A stretch of DNA of 64,000 nt from Shewanella saliphila (GTDB taxonomy: Bacteria; Pseudomonadota; Gammaproteobacteria; Enterobacterales; Shewanellaceae), in contig NZ_BMQV01000015.1 of NCBI RefSeq assembly GCF_014648295.1, positions 22,314 to 86,313 on the forward strand, in the 5' to 3' direction. Both the position numbers and the translations under genes were made by a program. The notes under the pieces were generated by a model. The model did not search any database. It saw only the letters and a list, made by a program, of their open reading frames with translations, and had not been told where the DNA came from. This document shows positions 31,345 through 40,283 of the stretch, piece after piece (the first letter of the stretch is position 1; each line of letters begins with the position of its first letter).

Positions 31345-33483
31345 TTAGAATGTGTATTTTACACTTGCTTTGAAAGCGCGTGGTGCACCTGGCATTGTCC
31401 ACGCTTCAAAGTAAGAGTTAGCGTAATACTCTTCATCAAGTAAATTATTAACGCTGAGGTTAAGGTCGAGGTTTTCAGTGAGTGTGACATTGGCAAATAG
31501 ATTAACCAGTGTGTAGTTAGGTAATTCGTAATCTTGCTCAAGGAAGTCACCTAATTGGGTCCCCACATATTGAATCACAAATCCACCACTGCCTTCATAT
31601 CCACCAAACTCAGCAAATTGACGCACCATCAAGCTACCGCTGTGCTCTGGGACATTGCCTAAACGGTCGCCCTCTTCAATAACATACCAATCCCATAATG
31701 TGATTTCTTTAGCGTTTTGTGCATCGATATAAGCATACGATAGCGTCACTAAAGTATCAGGCGTAAGCGCGTATGAAAGGTCAAGCTCAATACCTTTACT
31801 CTCTGCTTTACCAATGGCTTCTGTTGTACCGTCACCATTTGGGCTGCTGGCCAAAATGTTAGACTTTTCAGTGGTAAATAGGGCTGTTGTTCCACTAAAG
31901 CCCTGCTCTGGCATGTCCCACTTTAAGCCAATTTCGTAAGACTTGCTTTCTTCAGGCTCATGACCATTGCCATCGGCGTCGGTACCAGAGTTAGGACGCG
32001 CGCCTTCTGAGTAGCTTGCATATACTCGGGCGTCATCAGATAACTCGTAAACTAAGCCTAGGCGCGGGTTAAAGTAAGATTTTGATGTACTGGTTTTACG
32101 GTCATTATCTAATCGATAAGTCATGTCTTGTTCAAAGCGATCATAACGCATACCGAACATCGCTTTCCAATTATCAGACAGGTCTATTTGGTCTTGAAAG
32201 TAAACACCCTGGCCGCTTTGCTCTTCAACATCAGATGTGTTGTCGATCATATCAGGCAGTTCATCGCGATAAACTGGATTATCAAAGTCGATGGCATAGT
32301 AGTCAGCGCTACTTTCAGGTGTACCGGCTTCGGCGGTATTGTGTCGATAGCGTAAAATAAGGCGATCTAGCTCATACTCATAAGCGTCACCACCAATCAG
32401 TAGGTTGTGTTGAACACCTAAAAAGTCAGCAGAACCACTGAACTCAAAACGACCAGAGATATCGTCCGCATCAAAATTGCGGTAACGGCGTTGACGAACA
32501 ACATAGTTAGCGTCTGCATCATACCAACGTGCTTCAGTCGCATTACCTTCAAAAGATGATGTGCGGTAGCTTAGCCCTGCGCTGAAAGCCCAGTCGCCAG
32601 AAAGGTTGTGTTGCAGCTGAAGCTGATGGCCAAGCGCTTCAATTTCTACCGGATCATCTGCTGGCTCACCATAAAAGTTTGAATCTGAAAAGTCTTTACC
32701 ATCAACAACCACAACGCCTCTGTCCATTGGCGCTTCTTGATCCAAATACTCAAGCTCATAGCTAATCGTTGTGTCATCATTAAGTTGGTACAAAAATGAC
32801 GGTGTAAGTACGGTCTTGGTACTTTCTACCGTATCACGGTAGCTTTCCGCCTCTTCATAAGCACCATTGATTCTAAATGCGAGCTTCTCAGTTAATCCCG
32901 TCGTGAAGTCACCTTCGGTACGATAAGTATCAAAGCTTCCTGCGGTAAATTTAATATATCCACTTTGGTCAAACTGAGGTTTTTTGGTAATGATATTAAC
33001 GGTTCCGCCAGGCTCACCACGGCCATACAGAGCAGAGCCTGGGCCTTTAAGCACCTCCATCACTTCAACGTTAGACATATCACGGTTTCCGCTAAAGCCT
33101 CGTCCTGCGCTAAAGCCGTTAATAAGATAAGCTGAAGGCAAGTTTTCGTCTCCGGCAAAACCACGGATCGCAAACATATCCCATAAGCCACCAAAATCGT
33201 TCTGTCTGGTGACACCACTCACCAGTTCTAACGAGTTTTGTAAATTGGTTATGCCTGTAAACTCTAAGGTATCGAATGTGATTGATGATATCGCTTGTGG
33301 CAGATCTTTTTCTTGCACATTACCGCGATAAGCTTGTCGCATCCCAGTCACTTCAATAACTTCAACGTCATCTTTAACTGCGCTTTCCGCTTCAGCAGCC
33401 TGAGTTACAGCAGGTAAAAATAAGGCTGCAAAGATACACAGGCTTAGCGGTTTTATTGGTTGTGTTAAAGGATTATTTCTCAT
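31345..33483 (-). CDS. TonB-dependent siderophore-type outer-membrane receptor
   Basis: A 712-residue outer-membrane receptor with signal peptide (LSLCIFAALFLPAVTQAAEA). A TonB-box-like start (EVIEVTGMRQAYRG) precedes the plug domain with MFAIRGFAG and VEVLKGPGSALYGRGEPGGTVN-type signatures. A 22-strand barrel follows, ending in VKYTF with the terminal aromatic. Siderophore-receptor features are clear but the ligand is unknown. It is the last gene of a four-gene operon with two ABC permeases and an ATPase, with 2 bp separating it from the upstream permease. It may import a chelate that the ABC proteins process, or the ABC part may export one; the sequence does not decide. Confidence 0.88.
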   Translation of the reverse strand: MRNNPLTQPIKPLSLCIFAALFLPAVTQAAEAESAVKDDVEVIEVTGMRQAYRGNVQEKDLPQAISSITFDTLEFTGITNLQNSLELVSGVTRQNDFGGLWDMFAIRGFAGDENLPSAYLINGFSAGRGFSGNRDMSNVEVMEVLKGPGSALYGRGEPGGTVNIITKKPQFDQSGYIKFTAGSFDTYRTEGDFTTGLTEKLAFRINGAYEEAESYRDTVESTKTVLTPSFLYQLNDDTTISYELEYLDQEAPMDRGVVVVDGKDFSDSNFYGEPADDPVEIEALGHQLQLQHNLSGDWAFSAGLSYRTSSFEGNATEARWYDADANYVVRQRRYRNFDADDISGRFEFSGSADFLGVQHNLLIGGDAYEYELDRLILRYRHNTAEAGTPESSADYYAIDFDNPVYRDELPDMIDNTSDVEEQSGQGVYFQDQIDLSDNWKAMFGMRYDRFEQDMTYRLDNDRKTSTSKSYFNPRLGLVYELSDDARVYASYSEGARPNSGTDADGNGHEPEESKSYEIGLKWDMPEQGFSGTTALFTTEKSNILASSPNGDGTTEAIGKAESKGIELDLSYALTPDTLVTLSYAYIDAQNAKEITLWDWYVIEEGDRLGNVPEHSGSLMVRQFAEFGGYEGSGGFVIQYVGTQLGDFLEQDYELPNYTLVNLFANVTLTENLDLNLSVNNLLDEEYYANSYFEAWTMPGAPRAFKASVKYTF

Positions 33484-33485
33484 GG

Positions 33486-34784
33486 TTAACTATTGCCCTT
33501 AGCATTTTTTGATGTATTTATTGGTTGTGCAAATTGAGGTAAATCTGACATTTTTTCTACGTTATATCCGGTTTCATTAAACAGCAGCGGGTAATAAAAT
33601 TGACGTAACGCTTGGTGATAATCTCTTATTTGTTGCTCGTATCTCATGGCCGCCTGCGTGTCGGTCTCAGCAATGGAAGACATCAATCGCTGCGCTAACA
33701 TAGGAGGCGAAATAAAGGCCAAACGGCTCGCCCAAGCGTCTTTTTCTAGGGTGGCATCACGGTAAGCTTGTGATAATGCCTCCGCTTTTTGATCGCCAAC
33801 TTGTTGAAAAGCGTAATACCACTTCCATTCAAATTGCGAATCCATTTGGGTGCTATCTTGCCATTGTGGGTGAGTAGCCAAGAATGCTTCCCAGGTTGCA
33901 GCAAAAGGTAAATCCCACGCACCGTTAACAAACTCTCGCTGCGTAAGTACAATTTCACCGCCGTTAGGGCTTTGGACCATTTCTTCAATAGCAATATCAC
34001 TAGTAACGGGGATCAACACGCTTACACTCAACCAAATAGCCAATAGCACAGAAGCTGTTTGTGCCGAACTTTGCTTAGATGCCGTTTTGCTAGCGGTAAA
34101 TGCGAGTGTGAGTAACATCCAAAATAATAGATGCGCAATCACCACAAGTATCATCAAACCGACAGAGGTTAACGATGCTTTAAAAAGCCAAGCGCCAACC
34201 GCAAATGGGATCAATATTGCTAATGCCAACGCCGAGCACAAAACAACGGCTCTTGATAACCACAGACGTTGTTGTTTTCGGGCAGTGGTTATCAGTAAAT
34301 CGTAGCGACCAGCTTCGCGTTCAGCAGAGCGAATATCATGCAGCAACAAAATAACAAACAGGGGCAGCAATACGCTGACTAAAAACGCAAAATCAAATTT
34401 GCCTAAAAATGATAACTCTGGATTATCAGCATCTGTCTCGTATATTTGCCCTTCTAATGCCAGCATGCGAATCCGGTGCTTCCAGGGGTAAATATCGCGC
34501 TGCCCCATTGCGGCAAATGCAATATCAGAAGGCGGCGAATACGTTAAATGAAAGCTGTAATAAGCAGCACTGCCATAATCGGCTTGTTTTTCGAGTACAT
34601 GGTTTCGATCTATTGCATCCTTTTCAAGTAGCCGTTCAATCGTGGTTATTTGTGACTGGGTTTCACTGATACCAGACCACACTGAAAACCCAGCAAGAAA
34701 AAACACAATGCTAAGAAACATCAACACATAGCGTTGTTTTGCAAGAAAATTTGCTTCTCTGCTCAGGTTAGAAATAATATTCAT
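33486..34784 (-). CDS. ABC-2-type permease subunit (DUF3526-like), 432 aa
   Basis: Membrane subunit of an ABC transporter. One N-terminal transmembrane helix (residues about 19-34) precedes a long extracytoplasmic segment. Several more helices lie at about residues 130-250 (FAFLVSVLLPLFVILLLHDI, then VVLCSALALAILIPFAVGAW, LMILVVIAHLLFWMLLTLAF, VLLAIWLSVSVLIPV). The motif SAEREAGRYDLLITTA resembles the coupling region of NosY/DUF3526 permeases. It overlaps the upstream permease by one base. Confidence 0.78.
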   Translation of the reverse strand: MNIISNLSREANFLAKQRYVLMFLSIVFFLAGFSVWSGISETQSQITTIERLLEKDAIDRNHVLEKQADYGSAAYYSFHLTYSPPSDIAFAAMGQRDIYPWKHRIRMLALEGQIYETDADNPELSFLGKFDFAFLVSVLLPLFVILLLHDIRSAEREAGRYDLLITTARKQQRLWLSRAVVLCSALALAILIPFAVGAWLFKASLTSVGLMILVVIAHLLFWMLLTLAFTASKTASKQSSAQTASVLLAIWLSVSVLIPVTSDIAIEEMVQSPNGGEIVLTQREFVNGAWDLPFAATWEAFLATHPQWQDSTQMDSQFEWKWYYAFQQVGDQKAEALSQAYRDATLEKDAWASRLAFISPPMLAQRLMSSIAETDTQAAMRYEQQIRDYHQALRQFYYPLLFNETGYNVEKMSDLPQFAQPINTSKNAKGNS

Positions 34785-36217
34785 TAGCGTATTCTCCTAA
34801 CAGCAAGTCGCAAGCAAAGCCCAATGGCACCAAGCCAAAAAAGTAATTGAATACTGTAAGGCAGACTGCGGGTTAATCTGGTCTCGGCAGTGTCAGGGGT
34901 AAAAGAAAATGAAGACAAGACTTGCCAATTAGACGCATCAACACGCGCAGAAATTGTACTGTCTGCATCTTTATTACGATTCATATCAGCTTGGTAACTT
35001 AGGGTGTCTTGATGGACTTTATTGAGCGACTGAACAAAGTCGAAGCGCAATTTTTCTGCTTCACGTAAAAAGCGATGATGAGTCTCTAAGCTGGTGCCAG
35101 AAATCATCATTGAAAACGAGCGAATTGCCGTTGTTGGGGTTAACCAGCCAAATTGTCTGGCGATATTGGCTTGGGCAAGTTCTTCATGCATGCGCTTTTC
35201 AGCAAACTTATTTAATAACTCGGTCAGTTGTTTCTCTGAAAACTGCGCGACAGCACCACGAAAGTTAATCGGTAAATCTTCGACTTTGCTGACGTCATAC
35301 TTTGCGAATAAGTTTTGCTTAAGCTGTTCAAATGCTGGGTCGGAGGTATCGTGTCCATCACCAAGTTTTCTTAGCTCTTCTAATACGGCAAAATCGGCTT
35401 CCAATTTACCTTGCGAAGGTGCAATAGCGGCCGCACTTGAGCTACCAATACGCGGAAGTAAAATACACAGCACAATCCACAAACAGGCTAACGTAACAAA
35501 ACTTGCACTGCTTTTTTGGCTCAACGCCGATACCGTTAATACAATGCCACACCATACAAAAATATAAGCAACATAACCCGCCACAAAACTGCTGGTTATC
35601 ACTATCGATTCACCGTTAATGGTCGCCCAAATAGCCGCAATGACTAACGGCAACAACATTAACAACGCACTGCTCACTAACGCCAAATATTTACCCATCA
35701 TTAGGTGCCATAAATTGACGCCTTGAGTGATCATAATATTCAGAGTACCGGCTTCTTTTTCTCTTGTGACACTGGCATAGCCAATCATGATGATAAATAA
35801 GGGCACAAGCACCTGCAGTAAAAAGCTGGGCGTTAAACTACTAAAGCGTGTCATACCCGATGCCTGACGTTGGTCAGAAAACATCGCACTGTTTTGGCGG
35901 TGACCTTCAAGAAAAATCGAGGTACCAGTAAATGAATCGACGCCGGGCTCAATAATGCTCAGTGGCGAAGGAGAACGAAATACATAATGGCCGTAATGCA
36001 CCATGCGGTGAGGATGTCGGTCAGGTTGCTCTAAAAATTTCGCTTCAGAAGATTGTTGCATGTGCTCACGCTCATGCTTGGTATTTTGTATTTCTACTGT
36101 ATTAACAATTGCAGACACAATGGTTAATAGTGTGCCAATGACAATAATGGTGGCTGCGAGTTTAGTTCTGTGCCAAAAACGCCACTCATCCCATGTGATT
36201 TTAGTAATGGCGATCAT
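34784..36217 (-). CDS. ABC-2-type permease subunit (DUF3526-like), 477 aa
   Basis: Second membrane subunit, with the same layout as its neighbour: one N-terminal helix (TIIVIGTLLTIVSAIV), a large extracytoplasmic loop, a helical block containing VTREKEAGTLNIMITQG (the coupling motif of the family) and a final helix near the C terminus. It overlaps the ATPase gene by 4 bp. The two permeases look like paralogues that form a heterodimer. Confidence 0.8.
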   Translation of the reverse strand: MIAITKITWDEWRFWHRTKLAATIIVIGTLLTIVSAIVNTVEIQNTKHEREHMQQSSEAKFLEQPDRHPHRMVHYGHYVFRSPSPLSIIEPGVDSFTGTSIFLEGHRQNSAMFSDQRQASGMTRFSSLTPSFLLQVLVPLFIIMIGYASVTREKEAGTLNIMITQGVNLWHLMMGKYLALVSSALLMLLPLVIAAIWATINGESIVITSSFVAGYVAYIFVWCGIVLTVSALSQKSSASFVTLACLWIVLCILLPRIGSSSAAAIAPSQGKLEADFAVLEELRKLGDGHDTSDPAFEQLKQNLFAKYDVSKVEDLPINFRGAVAQFSEKQLTELLNKFAEKRMHEELAQANIARQFGWLTPTTAIRSFSMMISGTSLETHHRFLREAEKLRFDFVQSLNKVHQDTLSYQADMNRNKDADSTISARVDASNWQVLSSFSFTPDTAETRLTRSLPYSIQLLFWLGAIGLCLRLAVRRIR

Positions 36218-36936
36218 CGTTTATTTCTCTTAGAAAATGCTGAATGAACTTCCTCGGTATCGATATGAGAATTGTCACCACGTTCAAACATGCCAACGAT
36301 TTTGCCGTTATCTAATAAACCGATGCGGTGGGCAATTTGGCATGCACCGTAAACATCGTGGGTCACCATAAAAACGGTAGAGCCTTCAGATGCCAAGGTG
36401 GCAATGAGCCGATTAAATTCGTCGATAGCGTTAGGATCTAAGCCAGAAGTTGGCTCGTCGAGAAATAACACCGGGGCTTCGCGCAGCAATGCCAATGCAA
36501 TCGCTGTTTTTTGGCGCATTCCCTTAGAGTAGTTCGACATAGCTCTATGCCAAGCAGGCTCTTGTAATGCAACACGTTTAAGCGCCTGCTCTATTTGAGC
36601 TTCGGTCTTGGTGATATCAGCTAAAGATAGAAAGTATTTTATGTTTTCTACCCCAGTTAAATGCCCATATAACATCACAGACTCTGGCAAATAAGCGACT
36701 TTACTGCGGATTTTATCGATGTCTTTTGTAACAGACATGCCCATTACTGTCGCGGTACCACTTGTAGGAGTCACTGTGCCTAAAAAAGTTTTTAGTGCCG
36801 TTGATTTTCCTGCACCATTACCACCAAGAAGTGCAAAAACTTCGCCTTTTCCTACCGTAAAATTAACGTCATCAAGTACCGTTTGCTGAGAAAAGCCAAC
36901 GCACAGTGACGAGGCTACAACCATTTCTTTTTGCAT
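36214..36936 (-). CDS. ABC transporter ATP-binding protein, 240 aa
   Basis: Motor subunit for the two DUF3526-like permeases. Walker A GGNGAGKST near residue 38, Q-loop equivalent in YLPESVMLYGHL, signature YSKGMRQKTAIA, Walker B APVLFLDEPTSGLDP, and the switch histidine in MVTHD. It is closest to CcmA/NosF-type ATPases of exporters. First gene of the operon. A 9+9-bp palindrome lies 49-69 bp before its start. Confidence 0.92.
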   Translation of the reverse strand: MQKEMVVASSLCVGFSQQTVLDDVNFTVGKGEVFALLGGNGAGKSTALKTFLGTVTPTSGTATVMGMSVTKDIDKIRSKVAYLPESVMLYGHLTGVENIKYFLSLADITKTEAQIEQALKRVALQEPAWHRAMSNYSKGMRQKTAIALALLREAPVLFLDEPTSGLDPNAIDEFNRLIATLASEGSTVFMVTHDVYGACQIAHRIGLLDNGKIVGMFERGDNSHIDTEEVHSAFSKRNKR

Positions 36937-36984
36937 TTATTATCTCTAAATCAATTATTTAATAGATGGTTATGAGGGTGTCGA

Positions 36985-37005
36985 TTTTGTTGAATATCAA
37001 CAAAA
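36985..37005. promoter_or_regulatory. Palindromic candidate operator of the ABC/receptor operon
   Basis: TTTTGTTGA-ATA-TCAACAAAA is a perfect 9-bp inverted repeat with a 3-bp centre. It is in the right place for an operator, but it does not resemble a Fur box. The binding protein is unknown. Confidence 0.6.
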
Positions 37006-37364
37006 CGACGCAATGATACGTTATAACATTTCAAAGGTAAATGTGAGTTTAATGTTATTGTGTTTACAAAGGAGTGTGATCAAGGTTTTAATCTGAGCGG
37101 ATATAAACGCTATTTATTGTGGTTAAATGAACCATCAGCATGGCTTAGCGCAATACAGTTAAAAGCTCATTTTTATTAAAGGTTGAGGATTAAAGCTGAA
37201 GGATTGAGGATTGAACAATTTAACACCCTGCTACAGCAGCAAGTGCAAATGAAGCAACATGGTAAGCTACATGTTAATAAAAAATGACGACACTATGCAG
37301 CCCAAACTAAACTTTACACGCTACAACCGTTAAATCTGCTTTTACCTGTTACAGCGTGTAACGA
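37006..37364. other. Intergenic region with no gene seen
   Basis: About 360 bp between two minus-strand operons. It contains an inverted repeat TTACACGCT (37314-37322) / AGCGTGTAA (37353-37361) and a short GAGGATTAAAGCTGAAG-type direct repeat, but no credible reading frame. Confidence 0.5.
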
Positions 37365-37401
37365 AAATGAGTGATGTGCCTTAAGCAAACACCACTCATT
37401 T
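37365..37401 (-). terminator. Terminator of the efflux operon
   Basis: AAATGAGTG/CACTCATTT, a 9-bp stem with a 19-nt loop and a TTTTCG tail on the minus strand, 34 bp past the HlyD-gene stop. Confidence 0.6.
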
Positions 37402-37434
37402 GTATCGTCTTAAAATGGAATTCTGCAATAGCGC

Positions 37435-38472
37435 TTAACTGTTATTCACATCAATAGTGGGGACCACTGACATGCCAACGCGAAGTTGCGCGGCATCGGC
37501 CTGATCAGCGTCGATGATGATTTTTACCGGTAAACGCTGAACAATTTTGGTGAAGTTACCTGTCGCATTATGAGGCGCAACGGCGGAGTAACTCACACCA
37601 CTCGCTGGGGCTAAGCTGTCTACATGGCCTGTTAATATTTTGCCCGGTAGTGCATCGACTTCAATATCAACTGCCTGACCAGCTTTTACATTGGCAAGTT
37701 GGGTTTCTCTAAAGTTGGCATGCACATAAATCTCATCAAGCGGTACCACTGCCAATAGCGACACCCCTGGATTAACATAGCTGCCAACACGTAGTGACTT
37801 TTTACCTACAATGCCGTCAATCGGTGCGGTAATTTGCGTATAAGACAACTGCAAATTAGCCACATCTAGCATCGAATTAGCTTGCAGTAATGCAGCCTTC
37901 GCTTTATCAATATCGGCGTATTGAATATCTTTATCCTGTTTAGCCGCCAACAAACCCGCTTGGTTTTTACGAAGATTAGCTTGCTGAATACTCACTTGCG
38001 CTTCCGCTTCTTGCAGCGCCTGCACGGTACCTGAGCCATCTGCCGCCAGGTTGCGATAACGCTCAAGGTTAAACTGCGCCAATTTAAGTGTTGAGATATT
38101 GGCATCTAACGTTGCCTGCACCTGCTCAATCACAGCGTCTTGATTAGTCAGCTTGGCTTGCAAACTTTTAATGCTCGCTTGGGCGCTAACCACTTGCGCC
38201 TTGGCAGTGTTAACTGCGGCCACAAAGTCACGGTCGTCGATAGTGGCAATCACATCGCCTTGCTTAACCACGTCATTATCATCCACTAAAACCTGGCTTA
38301 TTTTGCCGGCAATTTGTGGGGATACAATCGTAAAATCAGCCTGAATATACGCATCATCTGTCGACTGTGTCGCACTTGCTGATTCTGGTTGATTTAGATA
38401 AAACACACCGCCAATCGCCACAACGAATAAACTTGCAACTACGGTAACTTTGATAGATTTAGATATTGCCAT
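37435..38472 (-). CDS. EmrA/HlyD-family membrane fusion protein
   Basis: Periplasmic adaptor of a tripartite efflux pump. The 345-residue protein has one N-terminal membrane anchor (IKVTVVASLFVVAIGGVFYL), a lipoyl/biotinyl-like segment DAYIQADFTIVSPQIAGKIS, a helical hairpin (about residues 75-200) and the second lipoyl half with PIDGIVGKKSLRVGSYVNPG, typical of EmrA. The start is the ATG at 38472; only a TTG lies two codons upstream. It is the third gene of the efflux operon, separated from the MFS gene by about 270 bp containing a repeat element. Confidence 0.92.
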   Translation of the reverse strand: MAISKSIKVTVVASLFVVAIGGVFYLNQPESASATQSTDDAYIQADFTIVSPQIAGKISQVLVDDNDVVKQGDVIATIDDRDFVAAVNTAKAQVVSAQASIKSLQAKLTNQDAVIEQVQATLDANISTLKLAQFNLERYRNLAADGSGTVQALQEAEAQVSIQQANLRKNQAGLLAAKQDKDIQYADIDKAKAALLQANSMLDVANLQLSYTQITAPIDGIVGKKSLRVGSYVNPGVSLLAVVPLDEIYVHANFRETQLANVKAGQAVDIEVDALPGKILTGHVDSLAPASGVSYSAVAPHNATGNFTKIVQRLPVKIIIDADQADAAQLRVGMSVVPTIDVNNS

Positions 38473-38514
38473 TTTCAATTACTCACTTTCAAAATATAAA
38501 CTTAAAATTTGTTT

Positions 38515-38674
38515 AACCTGAGCTCGGGATAAGGGATGAACTTATGCTATTTAAATCAACACGTTACTCCTTCTCACTTTCAAGCTTGTCATTTGTTCTG
38601 CTAACAAGGCGAATTGACGCAGTTAGCAGGGCAAAGGACTGTTTGAAAGGCGTTTATTATCCCGAGCTCGGGTT
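38515..38674. repeat. MITE-like palindromic element, family A, copy 2 (160 bp)
   Basis: Terminal inverted repeats AACCTGAGCTCGGGATAA (38515-38532) and its near-complement (38657-38674). It is almost identical to the copy at 13359-13554, except for an internal deletion of about 36 bp that removes the CAATAG/CTATTG part. It lies between the MFS and HlyD genes of one operon. Confidence 0.85.
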
Positions 38675-38679
38675 ATTTA

Positions 38680-38740
38680 GCTAACAAGCCGAATAACGCT
38701 GCTAGCAGGGCAAAGAGCTGTGTAAGCGCCGTTGGTTACC
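38680..38740. repeat. Degenerate internal segment of repeat family A
   Basis: CTAACAAGCCGAATAACGCT...GCTAGCAGGGCAAAG...GCGCCGTTGGTTACC resembles the inner and right part of the adjoining element and directly abuts the MFS-gene stop. It looks like a decayed second copy in tandem. Confidence 0.55.
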
Positions 38741-38741
38741 T

Positions 38742-40283
38742 TTAATTCTGCTTGCTTAAATCTGGTGCCGGCACGTAGGTCATCATCAATGCCAGCGGGA
38801 TCAAAATAAGTGCGAGTACCCCCAACACTAAATAGGCATCAATTACCGACAGCACCATAGATTGCTGGGCAACGGTTGTCCCTAGGGTTGATGCGTCTAG
38901 CGCTTGTGGAATGGCCCCATCAACAAGGCCAGCATGGTCAAGTAACATGTCGCTATGAAAACGACTGCGCACGGTTAGCAATTGGCCCACTATTGCGCCA
39001 CCAATAAGCGACCCAAACACTCTAAAAGTGTTAATTGCCCCCGAAAAATAAGGGCCTTCACTTGGGTCTAACACACTGGTCATTAAAAATAGAATCGACA
39101 CCACCGCCATAGGTTGTCCAATGGCTTGCAGTAACTGAGCCACTAAAAATTGGTCGCGATTCCACTGCGGGGTAAGTTGTGCTCCCGAAAAACAGGCCAA
39201 AGCAATAATGCCTAACCCAATGGCCAGCATCACCCGAGAATCGACCCACTTTTGGTACAACAACAATGCCACCACAGACCCTAACACCAGCTGCGGCAAG
39301 GCAATTAGCAGCCCAATTGGCGCAATTTGCATCACCCGATAATCTTGTAACCCCGCAAGGTAGTTTGACGGCAACATCGACCCAGACATCAACACCACAA
39401 GTAAAAACGTTAATAAAATCGTGCCGATTAGCAGATTTTTACGTGCCATTAATTGAGGTCTAATAAAAGGCGCATCATGGTGCCATTCGGTCAAGGCGTA
39501 ACAGCCAAACAAAATCACACCGCCAATTAACGACACGGCAATCAACGGTGAGTTAAACCAATCAAGGCGCACACCTTGATCTAGTGCGATAGTAAGTAAT
39601 AACAGCGATATCACGCCGCAAAACATCCCAAGCCAGTTACCTTGTGCAAAGCGGGCGTATTTAACCCCTTCTTTAGGTAAGCCCCAGCCAACAAATAGTC
39701 CGGCTAAACCACACAAAGGGATCACTTGCCAATATATCCAGCGCCAGTCCGACAAACCGTCGGTCCATAAGCCGGTTAACCACACGGCTAAATTAGGCGC
39801 AAATGTGGCGGTCATCGCATACAACGCCAAACCATGTAAGCGAATATTAGGGGGTAAAAACTTCAGCGCTGCCATCATCAAAATAGGAATTAACGCGCCG
39901 CTACTTATGCCCTGAACAAAGCGAAGTCCTATCAACACATCTAGGTTTTGAATAAAAGGCAAAATAGCCGCAATAAGTGCGCACACAAAGACCATCGACA
40001 GATGAAAACGTCTCACCGACAAAGTGATAGCAAACCAAGAGGCAAATGGCATCGCAATGAGCTCGCCCATTGCGTATGCAGTCTGCAACCAAGACGCATC
40101 GTCAATGCTAAGCCCCATCACGCCGCGCACATCCGCTAAACCCAGCGATCCCACACGGTTATTAAGGCCAGACATCATTGCCGCAATAAAAATACCTAAC
40201 AGCCCAGCTAATACCTGATTAGGTATGCCAAGGGTGCGTTTGGGCACAACTGCAGCAGGTTCAGAAAGTACCGCTGTACTCAT
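38742..40283 (-). CDS. EmrB-like 14-helix MFS drug:H+ antiporter (DHA2)
   Basis: Inner-membrane pump of 513 residues with about fourteen hydrophobic helices. It shows the DHA2 motif pattern near DDASWLQTAYAMGELIAMPFASWFA and RFVQGISSGALIPILM (motif C-like). With the HlyD protein and the outer-membrane factor upstream it would form an EmrAB-TolC-type complex. Its start overlaps the stop of the outer-membrane gene by 4 bp. Substrate unknown; the TetR regulator beside it suggests induction by a small toxic compound. Confidence 0.92.
   Translation of the reverse strand: MSTAVLSEPAAVVPKRTLGIPNQVLAGLLGIFIAAMMSGLNNRVGSLGLADVRGVMGLSIDDASWLQTAYAMGELIAMPFASWFAITLSVRRFHLSMVFVCALIAAILPFIQNLDVLIGLRFVQGISSGALIPILMMAALKFLPPNIRLHGLALYAMTATFAPNLAVWLTGLWTDGLSDWRWIYWQVIPLCGLAGLFVGWGLPKEGVKYARFAQGNWLGMFCGVISLLLLTIALDQGVRLDWFNSPLIAVSLIGGVILFGCYALTEWHHDAPFIRPQLMARKNLLIGTILLTFLLVVLMSGSMLPSNYLAGLQDYRVMQIAPIGLLIALPQLVLGSVVALLLYQKWVDSRVMLAIGLGIIALACFSGAQLTPQWNRDQFLVAQLLQAIGQPMAVVSILFLMTSVLDPSEGPYFSGAINTFRVFGSLIGGAIVGQLLTVRSRFHSDMLLDHAGLVDGAIPQALDASTLGTTVAQQSMVLSVIDAYLVLGVLALILIPLALMMTYVPAPDLSKQN

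Noticed and set aside
36937..37020. Fur box upstream of the TonB receptor operon
   Set aside because: The only strong symmetric motif is TTTTGTTGA-ATA-TCAACAAAA. No GATAATGATAATC-like hexamers are visible, so iron control cannot be claimed.
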